A DNA stretch of 34,572 nucleotides from RQOF01 sp964461135 (GTDB lineage: Bacteria; Calditrichota; Calditrichia; RBG-13-44-9): contig CAYWTB010000046.1 in NCBI GenBank assembly GCA_964461135.1, forward strand, positions 1 through 34,572, in the 5' to 3' direction. A program made the translations under genes and the position numbers. The notes below the pieces were generated by a model. The model ran no database searches. It was given only the letters and a program-made list of their open reading frames with translations, and was not told where the DNA came from. Shown piece by piece: positions 8,415 through 18,131 of the stretch. The first letter of the stretch is position 1. Every line of letters starts with the position of its first letter.

Positions 8415-9839
8415 ATGTTTAAATTCCATTATTTTTCACAGTTTTTTATAGCGTCAGCGGTCTTCACTTTTTTTATTTTCTGTGGTGAGGAAAATAGCAC
8501 ATCGGAAAACCGTCCCGATCTCCATGATCAAACTATCACTGCCGCTCCGCAGTGGGCCAGGGAAAGTGTGTTGTATGAGATCTTTCCCAGGGTATTTACT
8601 GAAGAAGGAACTTTTAAAGCACTTGAGTCCAGACTGGACTATATTCAGGATCTGGGTGTCGGTATTCTCTGGCTGATGCCGATTTTCCCCGTCGGCGGTA
8701 TTAGTCAACGGGAAGCCGTTGGCAGTCCCTACGCCATCAAGGATTTTCGCGGTATCAATCCGGCCTGTGGTGATGAGCAGGATCTTCATGACCTGGTGGA
8801 TGCGACTCATCAAAGAGGAATGAAAATTATCCTGGGCATAGTACCTGGCTATGCAGCGAATGACAATATATTAATTAAGGAACATCCGGACTGGTTTTCG
8901 AAAAATAAAGAGGGCGAGTTCACACCTGAGTGGAATGACGGGAATGATGTTACCAATTTCAACTATGATAATCCCGCTATGCGCCGTTATATGGAAGAGA
9001 CCCTTATTTACTGGATTCGAAAATTTGATATCGACGGTTATTGCTGTAATATGACCGGCACGGTTTCCCTGGACTTCTGGAGGAGTGCCCTGTCAAAATT
9101 AAGAGAGATTAAATCGGACATTTATCTTCTGGCCGGAGGGCAGGATCCCCAGCTTCTGCCGGCCGGATTCAATTCGGTGTATGGCCGGGCGGAATATAAT
9201 GAATTGCTTGCGATCCGCCGGTGCAAAGACCGAACAGTGGGCATTATTACGCTGGAGAGAGAGAAGCGAAAGAAATTTCCTGCGAACAGCCTTATTGTGC
9301 ATTTCCTGGAGAATCAGGATGAACCCAGAAGCATGAGTACCTTTGGTCCTCAGGCGATTCAAGCCTATGCCTCCCTGTTGTTCACGTTCCCCGGGATTCC
9401 TCTGATGTATGCCGGCCAGGAGATCGGGGAGCGGCAGAGGCCCTCCCTGGTTGAGAAATCAGTCATCAATTGGCAGCAGCAGGACACAACCCTGCTGGAA
9501 TTGTACCGCAATCTGATACGGCTTCGCAAGAACTGGGCCTGTTTTACGTCGGGAGAATTCATCCAGTTACCCACCGCTTCCATTTCCGGATCCGTCGGTG
9601 CCTTTCTGCGCCTGAACCAGGATTCAGCCGCGGTTGTGCTGATAAACCTGAAAAGTAAAACTGCCGAAAAAATCCTGATTACTTTGCCGGATGGATTACC
9701 GCAGAATCTGATGCATTTTAAGTGGACCGGTTATGAACAGCCCGTTACATCCTTTGATATTAATTATATGTATTTTCCCGAACTGGAGCCGTATACCACC
9801 CGCATCTTTCTGGGAATAAATGAAAATTCAGGGATATAA
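8415..9839 (+). CDS. GH13 (alpha-amylase fold) lipoprotein lacking catalytic residues
   Basis: About 474 aa with a hydrophobic N-terminus ending FFIFC, a weak lipobox, then a complete GH13 barrel resembling neopullulanase/cyclomaltodextrinase. All four GH13 motifs are altered. Region I, usually D-x-V-x-N-H, reads G141-I-V-P-G145-Y146. In region II, usually D-G-Y-R-x-D, the Arg is C210 and the nucleophile Asp is N212. In region III the acid/base Glu is G241 (LLAGGQD). In region IV, N-H-D is N-Q301-D302. Only the last Asp survives, so glycosidase activity is not expected. The open frame, signal and fold are intact, so this looks like a maintained pseudoenzyme, perhaps an oligosaccharide-binding or transporter-accessory protein. 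ATG 8415 is chosen; TTG 8406 overlapping the TrmB stop is an alternative. Confidence 0.85.
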   Translation: MFKFHYFSQFFIASAVFTFFIFCGEENSTSENRPDLHDQTITAAPQWARESVLYEIFPRVFTEEGTFKALESRLDYIQDLGVGILWLMPIFPVGGISQREAVGSPYAIKDFRGINPACGDEQDLHDLVDATHQRGMKIILGIVPGYAANDNILIKEHPDWFSKNKEGEFTPEWNDGNDVTNFNYDNPAMRRYMEETLIYWIRKFDIDGYCCNMTGTVSLDFWRSALSKLREIKSDIYLLAGGQDPQLLPAGFNSVYGRAEYNELLAIRRCKDRTVGIITLEREKRKKFPANSLIVHFLENQDEPRSMSTFGPQAIQAYASLLFTFPGIPLMYAGQEIGERQRPSLVEKSVINWQQQDTTLLELYRNLIRLRKNWACFTSGEFIQLPTASISGSVGAFLRLNQDSAAVVLINLKSKTAEKILITLPDGLPQNLMHFKWTGYEQPVTSFDINYMYFPELEPYTTRIFLGINENSGI

Positions 9840-10058
9840 AATATTAATATAACATAGAATACTATAAGGCTGATGTGAAGATAAGAGATCCCAGATACTT
9901 GTTGGAGAATAATTTTTTCGCTATTGAATGGTTTGAGTGGGACATCCGAATTTTTTTGAAAAGATTTTCTGCGATAATCCAATATCTGCCGGATTCACAG
10001 TTTTGAATATGAATTAGAAAATAGTTTGAAAATAAAAAAACAGGATAGGATAACAAAG

Positions 10059-12974
10059 ATGGAGTTCCGGTTCATGAAGAGTATATATCCAATAGTATTT
10101 TCTCTTTTTATCAGCAGTACAATTTTCGGGCAGGTTGTCATTTCGGATCCTGCTTATGCCACCCAGTCCGATTCCATAATCGTATATTTTGATGCCACTA
10201 AAGGCAATCAGGGTTTGATGGGATATACCGGTAACGATGTTTATGCCCATACGGGAGTAATTACCAATAATAGTATTGCTCCCAGTGACTGGAAGCATGT
10301 GATCGCCGCCTGGAATGTCAATATTCCCAAGGCTAAACTGACCCGGATTTCTACAGATTATTATAAAATGGTGATTGGTTATCCCCGTGAATATTATGCT
10401 ATGACCGACCCCGGGGAACAGATACTGCAACTTGCTTTTGTTTTCCGTAACAGCGATGGAAGCCGCACCGGACGGGATGTGGGAGGTGCGGACATCTTTC
10501 TGGATCTTTATGAAGCAGGTATTACCAGTATCATTCTTGAACCGGCGGTTGATTTAAGTTTTGGTGATCCTAAAAGATCTCCGGTATTTGCTGATAATGA
10601 TGATACGGTTCATGTCAGAGCATCAGCGGCAACTGTGGGTACACAGATCAGCTCCCTTAGAATTTTACTAAATGATGTACTGGTAAATCAGGTGCAGGAC
10701 AGTGTGATCAGTTATGATGTCATCACCAGCCAGTATAATACCGGTTACCAGGAAGTATCAGTAATCAGTGAAGATACTCTGGCAATCAGTGATACGGCTG
10801 TTTTTTATATTATGATTAATCCACCGGTCGCGGTAGAGACACGTCCTGCTGGAATTGTGGATGGGATCAACTATATAAACAGTACCACGGCTATTGTTTC
10901 GCTTTTTGCTCCCTATAAGAATTTTGTTTATGTCCTGGGGGATTTTAATGACTGGAAGGTGGACACCCTTTTCCTGATGAAGGAAGACGTTATTAATTCT
11001 GATTCCGTTCATTACTGGGCTCGCCTGGAAGGCCTGACTCCCGGTCAGGAATATGCGTTCCAGTACCTGGTAGACGGAACCTTACGGATTGCCGATCCCT
11101 ACACCGATAAAATTCTGGATCCCTGGAATGACCCGAATATCCCTGCTAATATATATCCTAACCTGAAACCATATCCCTCCGGAAAAACCAAGGAATCGGT
11201 ATCGATATTACAGACGGACCAGGTGCCGTTTAACTGGGTGTACTCCGATACTTTCACCCGTCCGGAGAAAAAAGACTTGGTAATTTATGAGCTGCTGGTG
11301 CGGGATTTTCTGCAGCAGCATGACTATGCTACCCTGGTCGATACCCTGGCATATTTCCGGCGCCTGGGAATCAATGCCATTGAATTGATGCCCATCAATG
11401 AGTTTGAAGGCAATTCCAGCTGGGGTTATAATCCCTCGTTTTATTTCGCACCGGACAAATATTACGGACCAAAAGATGATTTAAAACGGTTCGTTGATGA
11501 ATGTCACCGGCAGGGTATCGCGGTTATTCAGGATATGGTCCTCAATCACTCTTACGGACAGTCCCCGCTGGTGCGCCTTTACTGGGATGACCAGAACAGC
11601 CGTCCATCGGCTCAAAATCCCTGGTATAATCAGGTCTCCCCCAATCCGGTATATTCCTGGGGATACGATTTTAACCACCAGAGTCCGGCCACTCAAAAAT
11701 TTGTGGACCGTGTGAACAGGTACTGGCTGACCGAATACAGGATGGACGGATATCGTTTCGATTTTACCAAAGGATTTACCAATACTCCCGGTGATGGGGG
11801 AGGCTATGATTCACAGCGTATCGGAATTCTGGAACGGATGGCTAATAAAATCTGGGAAGTTGATACTACCGCCTATATCATTCTGGAACATTTTACCGAT
11901 AACAGTGAAGAAAAGGTGCTGGCGGAATACCGTTACGGAATGATGTTGTGGTGCAACCAGAACTACAATTACAACGAAGGGACCATGGGGTATAACGACA
12001 ACGGAAAATCTAATTTTTCCTGGGGATATTTTGGTACGCGGGGCTGGACCGTTCCTCATGCGGTCACCTATATGGAAAGCCATGATGAAGAACGTCTGAT
12101 GTTTAAAAACATAACCTATGGCAACGGCAGCGGAAGCTATCAGATACCGGATACCACCACCGCCCTGCAGCGCATGCAACTGGCTAACGCATTTTTCCTG
12201 ACCTATCCCGGGCCGAAAATGATCTGGCAGTTCGGAGAACTGGGATATGATTATTCCATCGATGTGAATGGCCGGGTGGGAGAAAAGCCCATTCGCTGGG
12301 ATTATCTGGATGATGCAAGGAGGGAGAGATTGTATAAGACTATTGCCGCTCTCCTGAAAATCAGAAGTGAGAACGCTGTTTTTACCAGCAAGCAGACCAC
12401 GGTTGAATTATGGCTCAATGATCCCAGCGGCAAGAAGCGAATCCGGTTGATGAATCCCCAGATGAATGTGACGATCGTGGGGAATTTTGGAGTAGTAACC
12501 CAGACGATTGATCCCCAGTTTCTGTATCCGGGAGTCTGGTACGACTATTTTTCCGGAGACAGCGTTACCGTACCCGCCAGTGGTTTGAGCGTCAATCTGT
12601 ATCCCGGCCAGTTCCATATTTATACCGACAAGAAACTTCCCACGCCGGAGCAGGGGATATTAACCGATATCGGAGACAATCAGGTCACTACTCCCTTGAG
12701 TTATCAGTTATGGCAGAACTATCCTAATCCGTTTAATCCGGAAACCAGCATTAAATTCGAGATTCCAAAGGCCGGCAAAGTGCAATTATATATTTATAAT
12801 GTGCTGGGTCAGAGAGTAGCCACCCTCCTGAATGAGCAATATCCTGCCGGGCGTCATGAAGTACGGTGGGATGGGCGGAATGATTCCAGTGCCAGGCTGG
12901 CCAGTGGAATATATTTCCTGCAGCTGAAGGCGGGATCATTCATACAGAACCGGCGAATGGTTCTTCTGAAGTAG
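10059..12974 (+). CDS. Secreted GH13 alpha-glucan-active enzyme with C-terminal sorting domain
   Basis: About 971 aa. A signal peptide (SIYPIVFSLFISSTIFG) precedes an N-terminal beta domain of about 230 residues. Next comes a CBM48/early-set-E-like domain (VYVLGDFNDW, AFQYLVDG) and the GH13 barrel. Catalytic motifs are intact: D492 and N496-H497 (region I), nucleophile D568 in DGYRFD, acid/base E610 in ILEH, and H675-D676 in ESHDEE. The last 85 residues form a FlgD-Ig/Por-type sorting domain beginning NYPNPFNPETSIKFE and ending NRRMVLLK, implying surface display or release by a type IX-like pathway. It is probably an alpha-amylase or pullulanase-like enzyme feeding the importer upstream; specificity cannot be told. 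ATG 10059 has AGGA 8 nt upstream. ATG 10074 is also possible, and the frame is open back to TTG 10026. Confidence 0.92.
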   Translation: MEFRFMKSIYPIVFSLFISSTIFGQVVISDPAYATQSDSIIVYFDATKGNQGLMGYTGNDVYAHTGVITNNSIAPSDWKHVIAAWNVNIPKAKLTRISTDYYKMVIGYPREYYAMTDPGEQILQLAFVFRNSDGSRTGRDVGGADIFLDLYEAGITSIILEPAVDLSFGDPKRSPVFADNDDTVHVRASAATVGTQISSLRILLNDVLVNQVQDSVISYDVITSQYNTGYQEVSVISEDTLAISDTAVFYIMINPPVAVETRPAGIVDGINYINSTTAIVSLFAPYKNFVYVLGDFNDWKVDTLFLMKEDVINSDSVHYWARLEGLTPGQEYAFQYLVDGTLRIADPYTDKILDPWNDPNIPANIYPNLKPYPSGKTKESVSILQTDQVPFNWVYSDTFTRPEKKDLVIYELLVRDFLQQHDYATLVDTLAYFRRLGINAIELMPINEFEGNSSWGYNPSFYFAPDKYYGPKDDLKRFVDECHRQGIAVIQDMVLNHSYGQSPLVRLYWDDQNSRPSAQNPWYNQVSPNPVYSWGYDFNHQSPATQKFVDRVNRYWLTEYRMDGYRFDFTKGFTNTPGDGGGYDSQRIGILERMANKIWEVDTTAYIILEHFTDNSEEKVLAEYRYGMMLWCNQNYNYNEGTMGYNDNGKSNFSWGYFGTRGWTVPHAVTYMESHDEERLMFKNITYGNGSGSYQIPDTTTALQRMQLANAFFLTYPGPKMIWQFGELGYDYSIDVNGRVGEKPIRWDYLDDARRERLYKTIAALLKIRSENAVFTSKQTTVELWLNDPSGKKRIRLMNPQMNVTIVGNFGVVTQTIDPQFLYPGVWYDYFSGDSVTVPASGLSVNLYPGQFHIYTDKKLPTPEQGILTDIGDNQVTTPLSYQLWQNYPNPFNPETSIKFEIPKAGKVQLYIYNVLGQRVATLLNEQYPAGRHEVRWDGRNDSSARLASGIYFLQLKAGSFIQNRRMVLLK

Positions 12975-13820
12975 TTTCTGACGACCCCGGTTAAAGAATG
13001 TCTTGGGCATAACGTAAAAGAAGGATTCAGGAATAAAAAAGCTCAAGGCTCAAGGCTAAAGGCTCTCTCCCACATTATGACAGTTTTTTGCTCAGGCCAG
13101 CACGGCAAATGAAAGTGAGATAGGAATTTCACAAATGAGCGCGAATTGCTGAAATATTTTTTTATTTTTTATATTTTTTCCACGAATTCCACGAATTTTT
13201 TACTGGATGCTGAATTTTAGTTACTGCTTTCTGTATTCTGCTTTCTATTCTCTGGTTTTTATCCGACTGATTGCCAAAATAAATCTGAGACACCGGACTG
13301 CTTTCTGCTTTTGAAAACCAGGACGGTTTTCATCCGGCCTCTTGCCGGAGGCAAAATAGAGGAAGGGCTGCTTTCTTTCATCTCCTTTTCCCCTTTACCC
13401 TTTCCCAGTCCCGATTATCGGTGGAAATGAATAAATTATTCAGGACGGTTATTATGGCTTCTTTCTCTATTAATCCTTGAAAAACATCATTCATGGGTTC
13501 TTCCTTACTTTAAGATTCCAAAAGTTGAATAATATCAATCTATGAAGGAATCAATCATTTTCCTCATCAATTCTGCCAGGGCTCTCAGATATCATTATTG
13601 CTGGCCGGTATTAATTTCGCCCGGTTTTTTATATCAATATCGCAGATTGCAGCCCGGAGAAATGCCATGGCTGTGAAAGCAAAATGACAATGCAGTTGAC
13701 GTCTTTGGTATCCGGTGTCAGGATATTTATTTGCCATATTTGATTTGCATCACGCCATCGATTGGAAAAACGGCGATAATTCATACAGAAGGATTTTGCA
13801 TAATCACAACCGGAGGTGAT
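12975..13820. other. Gene-free region with dispersed repeats
   Basis: No convincing gene. It holds the word-like repeat GGCTCAAGGCTAAAGGCT near 13040 and TCCACGAATTCCACGAATT at 13179-13197, an inverted relative of the 5425 repeat. It also has CTGCTTTCTGTATTCTGCTTTCT near 13225 and CCTTTTCCCCTTTACCCTTTCCC near 13384. The last 250 bases are ordinary AT-rich sequence before the small gene at 13821. I saw no clear terminator for the GH13 gene. Confidence 0.5.
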
Positions 13821-13988
13821 ATGAAGTTTATTAAAAGACGTAAGAGAAAAAGGGAATTGATGATAGAAGAGATGAAACTAAGGGTTTTCTATGAGTCCAA
13901 TATCAGGAAACTGGATAAAATTCTGGAACTGCAATTCGGTAGCCGTCCCAAAATTACTGACGAAATAAATCGGAGATTCCGGCTGTAA
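13821..13988 (+). CDS. Small basic protein, 55 aa, unknown
   Basis: ATG 13821 is preceded by GGAGGTGAT, an almost full-length match to the anti-Shine-Dalgarno, which is why this start is preferred over an upstream in-frame ATG at 13731. The product is 55 aa with a very basic N-terminus (FIKRRKRKRE) followed by amphipathic helical sequence ending NRRFRL. It has no signal peptide or membrane segment. I do not recognise the family. A hairpin with a T-run follows 34 nt after the stop, which supports an independent small transcription unit. A nucleic-acid-binding role would fit the charge but is only a guess. Confidence 0.5.
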   Translation: MKFIKRRKRKRELMIEEMKLRVFYESNIRKLDKILELQFGSRPKITDEINRRFRL

Positions 13989-14021
13989 AAAACCGTAAAA
14001 TTTCAATTGACTACAATTCAG

Positions 14022-14056
14022 CTGCCGCTTCCAGGGACGGAGGGCGGCAGTTTTAT
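14022..14056 (+). terminator. Rho-independent terminator after the 55-aa gene
   Basis: CTGCCGC (14022-14028) pairs perfectly with GCGGCAG (14044-14050), can be extended by two wobble pairs, and is followed by TTTTAT. Confidence 0.65.
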
Positions 14057-14406
14057 ATATGGACACTCTCCCAGATTCGATCTTCTGAATCCCCAATATT
14101 TTTCTTAAGCATGAGATATTAATATTTTTTCAGTTTGGTTTTTATTAAATTCCTATATGAAGACCATTTTGATTATTTAATATTATCTAAATTTTGTGCA
14201 GTATTTTCTTTCATCAAATATTTTTAACTATCATGAAAGGGAATTTGGTTTTTTCGGGAAAATTGAAATAAGGATTTGAGTTTCCCGTCACGGCCCGGGA
14301 TGTATAGAATGTTAAATTCCTAAATATTGACCCTGTCGTGTTCTTAATCGCGAAACTTAATTACAGGCATTCGAACTAATACTGTTTCAGGAACGGAAAA
14401 CCATAT
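14057..14406. other. AT-rich upstream region of the sensor kinase
   Basis: About 350 bases with no gene and no strong promoter, repeat or RNA signal that I can defend. It presumably contains the promoter of the kinase gene. Confidence 0.4.
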
Positions 14407-17400
14407 TTGAAAAATTCAGAAACTGAAATCCGGGAAAAATCAGAAAAATTATTTGAAGAAGATATACCGTATGATGTCCGGGAACAGGTTGATCTTCCGG
14501 GAAACATCATGGAGATTTCCGATAATCCGCTGGCATATCTGGATCCTGATTTTAATATAATTAAGGTAAATTCCGCTTATTGCAGAAGTTCCGGTCTTTT
14601 ACTGCAGGAAGTAACCGGTCACAATTATTTTAAGCTGTTTCCTGATGCAGCTACTCGGAAGATCTTCCAGAAGGTGAAGGATAGTGGCAAGCCGCTTGAA
14701 TTCTGTGCCAGAGCATCTACTTCTCCTGATCGGTCTGAAGAAGGGGCAGCTTTCCGGAAGTGGAAACTCACGCCGGTCAGAAATGCAAATGATCAGGTAG
14801 TGGGCTTGTTGCTTTCCAACGAGCCAACGGCTGCGCAGGATAACATATTAAAGGAATCCAGAACCTCAGCTTACAGGTTCATTACGGTTACCACTGTTTT
14901 AATCTTTATTACCGAAGCCATTTTTGCTATTCTGCTTCATTTGCTGCCCAGGCCATCTTCCCTGTTATTCACCATCCTGGATGCCCTGTTTATGGCGATT
15001 CTGTTAATTCCTTTATTGTATATATTCCTGTTGCGTCCGCTGATATTAAATATTTCTGAGCGAAAGAGGGCCCAGGAAGAACTGAAGAAAATAAATGAAA
15101 AACTGGAATTAAAAGTCCGGGAACGAACCTCTGAATTATTGAAGATAAACGAACGGCTGAAGGCTGAAATCTGGGAGCATAATCAGGCAGAAAAGGAATT
15201 GCAGAAGAAAACTCATGAGTTGATGATGCGTGTGAAAGCACTCAACTGCTTTTATGATGTCTCCCGGCTTATGGTTCAGCAGGACCTGGATTTCCCCCGG
15301 GTAATACAGCAAATTGTGGAATTCATACCCCCCACCTTTGAATACCCGGAGTTCACCAGTGCCCGGATTACCCTTAACGGCAGGGACTACCTGTCATCGA
15401 ATTTCCAGGAGACGCGCTGGGACCAATCCGAGAAAATTGAGGTGAAGGGTGAAAAAAGGGGTGAATTAAGGGTTTTTTACACTGAGGAGATAACCGGGAC
15501 AGGCGGGGATTTTTTTCGAAAGGAAGAAAGGGTTTTTTTGGCAGGTCTCAGCAGGTTGATTGGTAAATATACCCAGCGCATTGAGACCGAAGAAGCCCTG
15601 AAGACCGCATTGGAATCTTCACAACAGCGTAAAATTGAACTGGAAGCATTGCTAACTGGAGCCAGGGTCGTGCTGGAACGGCGAGAATTTGAAGTAACAG
15701 CCGGCCGTATTTTTGACAGCTGTAAAAAGCTGATTGGTGCAACCGCCGGCTATGTGGCATTATTATCTGAAGATGGTAAAGAGAATGAAGTGGTGTTTCT
15801 AGATTCAGGCGGTAAGGAAAGCCTGTTGGATCCCAACCTGCCCATACCCATCCGTGGTTTGCGGGAAACCGTTTACAATTCAGGCAAAACGGTTTATGAA
15901 AATTCCTTCTCCCGGCGTGAATGGACAAAATTTTTACCGGCCGGCCACCTGCCCCTGGAAAATGTATTATTTTCTCCAGTTCTGATGGAAAACCGGGTGG
16001 TTGGGCTGCTGGGACTGGGAAATAAACCGGGTGGATTTACGGATGATGACAAAAGAATGGCCACAGCCTTTGGTGAACTGGTATCAATAGCCCTGATAAA
16101 CAGTCTGGCATTGCAATCCCTGGAGAACAGCGAAGAGCGTTTTCGTTCGGTGGCTCAGACCGCCAGTGATGCCATAGTCAATATAGACCAGCAGGGAAGA
16201 GTCATTTTCTGGAATACGGCTGCTGAACGAATTTTCGGTTACACAGCAGATGAAATTGCCGGCCGGGATGCGGTTATACTGATGCCAGAGCGGTTCCGAA
16301 AAAAACATCAGAAAGGTCTGCAGCACCTGTTCTCCACCGGAAAATCCCGCCGCATTGGTGAAGTCACAGAAATGACTGGTCTGCGTAAAAACGGTGAAGA
16401 ATTTCCGGTAGGACTTTCCCTGGCATTCTGGAAAATGGGGGAGCAGATGTATTTCACCGGAATTATACGGGATATCAGTGAGCAGAAACAGCTGGAAGGG
16501 GAATTGCGGAAGTCCAGGGATGAACTAGAACTGCGAGTGCAGGAACGGACACTGGAATTATCCAGAATAAATACCGCCCTGCGGGATGAAATTCAAGAGA
16601 GAATGCGCATCGAAGCTGCGCTGGATACGGAACGGCAACGAATTTTTTCGGTACTGGATAAACTGCCCGCGTCGGTGCACCTGCAGAGCAGTGACTATAA
16701 CATACAGTTTGCCAATCGTTTTTTTCGCGAACGTTTTGGGGATCCGGAAGGAAAGACCTGTTATAATCTCCTGCATAACTGCCCGTCTCCCTGTGCCGAT
16801 TGTGATATAAACAGGATTTTTAAAACTCGAAAACCATATGAGCTGGAAGAAGTTCATGCTGATGGTAAATTATATCATGTATATAACTATCCCTTTACTG
16901 ATACTGATGGTTCAACCCTCATTTTACAACTGGGAATAGATATAACGCGGCAAAAAGAAGCTGAAAAAGCCTTACGTGCCAGTGAGGAGCGTTTCCGACT
17001 GCTGGTAAATTCAATGAGCGATATTGTGGTCACCCTGAATAATAACATGGAAGTGGAAGCTATATATGGAAATGTGGGAGGAAATATCGGAATTTCTGCA
17101 GAGCAGTTTATTGGCAAATCACTTAACGAGATATTCAGTCCCAAGGACCGAACCATTCATAGCCGGGCCATCCGGAGGGCCATGAAGGGGGAGATGATCG
17201 TGTATGAATGGGTCATGAAAAATCCGGAAGAAGACCGTTATATGCAGAGTTCCCTGGCGCCTATTTACAATCCGGATGGTGAAATAGAGGGAGTGGTGGG
17301 GGTAGCACGGGACATCACCGTTCAGAAGATAATGGAACACCAGCTTATCCAGACCGAAAAATTGTTGACTGTGGCTGAAATGTCCGCCATGATTGCCCAC

Positions 17401-18129
17401 GAATTCCGCAACTCTCTGACCTCGGTCAGAATGATTCTGGAACTACAGCTGGAATCCCCCGGTCTCACGATATCCGAAGTGAAATCGTTGTCCGTGGCAC
17501 TCAGTTCCATTCAGCACATGGAAAATATCGTCACTCAGTTACTGAATTTTTCCAGCCCGGCAGACATGGTGTTCGGGCCGGGTGACCTCAAAGAAGTAAT
17601 CGAAGACAGCCTGGAGTTTGTGAATCTGCAAATGAGGAAGAATCAAGTGAATGTGATCAAAAAACTGGTTCCGCATATTACCTCCCTTGAAATGGATGCC
17701 AAAAGCCTGAAGGAAGCGTTTGTCAATCTGCTTCTTAACGCCATCCAGGCGATTGCATTGAAGGGCGCCCAGCCAAATAACCGGAAAATCACGGTATCTG
17801 CCGGATATTACATTTTACCGGAGACTCTTCTGGATCATATTTCTGTTACTTCCCGAAACAACCACGAGGAAAAGGGTGATGACCTGGTTTTATCGGAAGG
17901 GACCGCCTGTATACGGGTGCAATTCAGGGACACAGGCATCGGAATCGGGAAAAAGAAAATACCGCGGATATTTGATCCCTTTTTTACTACCATGCCGGGC
18001 GGAACAGGGCTGGGTCTATCCATGGTGAAAAAAACCGTTAATGCCCATGGTGGCATTATAAGGGTAAAAAGCAGACGCGGGCGGGGAACTACTTTCTCAA
18101 TTTATATCCCGCTTAAGGGAAGGGAATAA
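14407..18129 (+). CDS. Multi-PAS/GAF sensor histidine kinase
   Basis: A 1240-aa sensor kinase. Order: PAS (about 25-145), two membrane helices (about 158-210), coiled coil (212-275), a GAF-like domain (280-390), a GAF domain (405-570), three PAS domains (575-690, 735-860, 865-985), HisKA with the phospho-acceptor H998 in MIAHEFRNSL, and an HATPase_c domain with N-box LLLNAIQAI, DTGIGIG and GGTGLGLSM. The first PAS lies before the membrane helices, so most sensing is cytoplasmic. The third PAS carries C785-x6-C792-x3-C796-x2-C799, which could bind metal or respond to redox. The response regulator begins 2 nt after the stop, so the two form a two-component pair. The start is TTG 14407 with AGGAACGG upstream at a long spacing and is uncertain. 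Confidence 0.92.
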   Translation: MKNSETEIREKSEKLFEEDIPYDVREQVDLPGNIMEISDNPLAYLDPDFNIIKVNSAYCRSSGLLLQEVTGHNYFKLFPDAATRKIFQKVKDSGKPLEFCARASTSPDRSEEGAAFRKWKLTPVRNANDQVVGLLLSNEPTAAQDNILKESRTSAYRFITVTTVLIFITEAIFAILLHLLPRPSSLLFTILDALFMAILLIPLLYIFLLRPLILNISERKRAQEELKKINEKLELKVRERTSELLKINERLKAEIWEHNQAEKELQKKTHELMMRVKALNCFYDVSRLMVQQDLDFPRVIQQIVEFIPPTFEYPEFTSARITLNGRDYLSSNFQETRWDQSEKIEVKGEKRGELRVFYTEEITGTGGDFFRKEERVFLAGLSRLIGKYTQRIETEEALKTALESSQQRKIELEALLTGARVVLERREFEVTAGRIFDSCKKLIGATAGYVALLSEDGKENEVVFLDSGGKESLLDPNLPIPIRGLRETVYNSGKTVYENSFSRREWTKFLPAGHLPLENVLFSPVLMENRVVGLLGLGNKPGGFTDDDKRMATAFGELVSIALINSLALQSLENSEERFRSVAQTASDAIVNIDQQGRVIFWNTAAERIFGYTADEIAGRDAVILMPERFRKKHQKGLQHLFSTGKSRRIGEVTEMTGLRKNGEEFPVGLSLAFWKMGEQMYFTGIIRDISEQKQLEGELRKSRDELELRVQERTLELSRINTALRDEIQERMRIEAALDTERQRIFSVLDKLPASVHLQSSDYNIQFANRFFRERFGDPEGKTCYNLLHNCPSPCADCDINRIFKTRKPYELEEVHADGKLYHVYNYPFTDTDGSTLILQLGIDITRQKEAEKALRASEERFRLLVNSMSDIVVTLNNNMEVEAIYGNVGGNIGISAEQFIGKSLNEIFSPKDRTIHSRAIRRAMKGEMIVYEWVMKNPEEDRYMQSSLAPIYNPDGEIEGVVGVARDITVQKIMEHQLIQTEKLLTVAEMSAMIAHEFRNSLTSVRMILELQLESPGLTISEVKSLSVALSSIQHMENIVTQLLNFSSPADMVFGPGDLKEVIEDSLEFVNLQMRKNQVNVIKKLVPHITSLEMDAKSLKEAFVNLLLNAIQAIALKGAQPNNRKITVSAGYYILPETLLDHISVTSRNNHEEKGDDLVLSEGTACIRVQFRDTGIGIGKKKIPRIFDPFFTTMPGGTGLGLSMVKKTVNAHGGIIRVKSRRGRGTTFSIYIPLKGRE

Positions 18130-18131
18130 AA

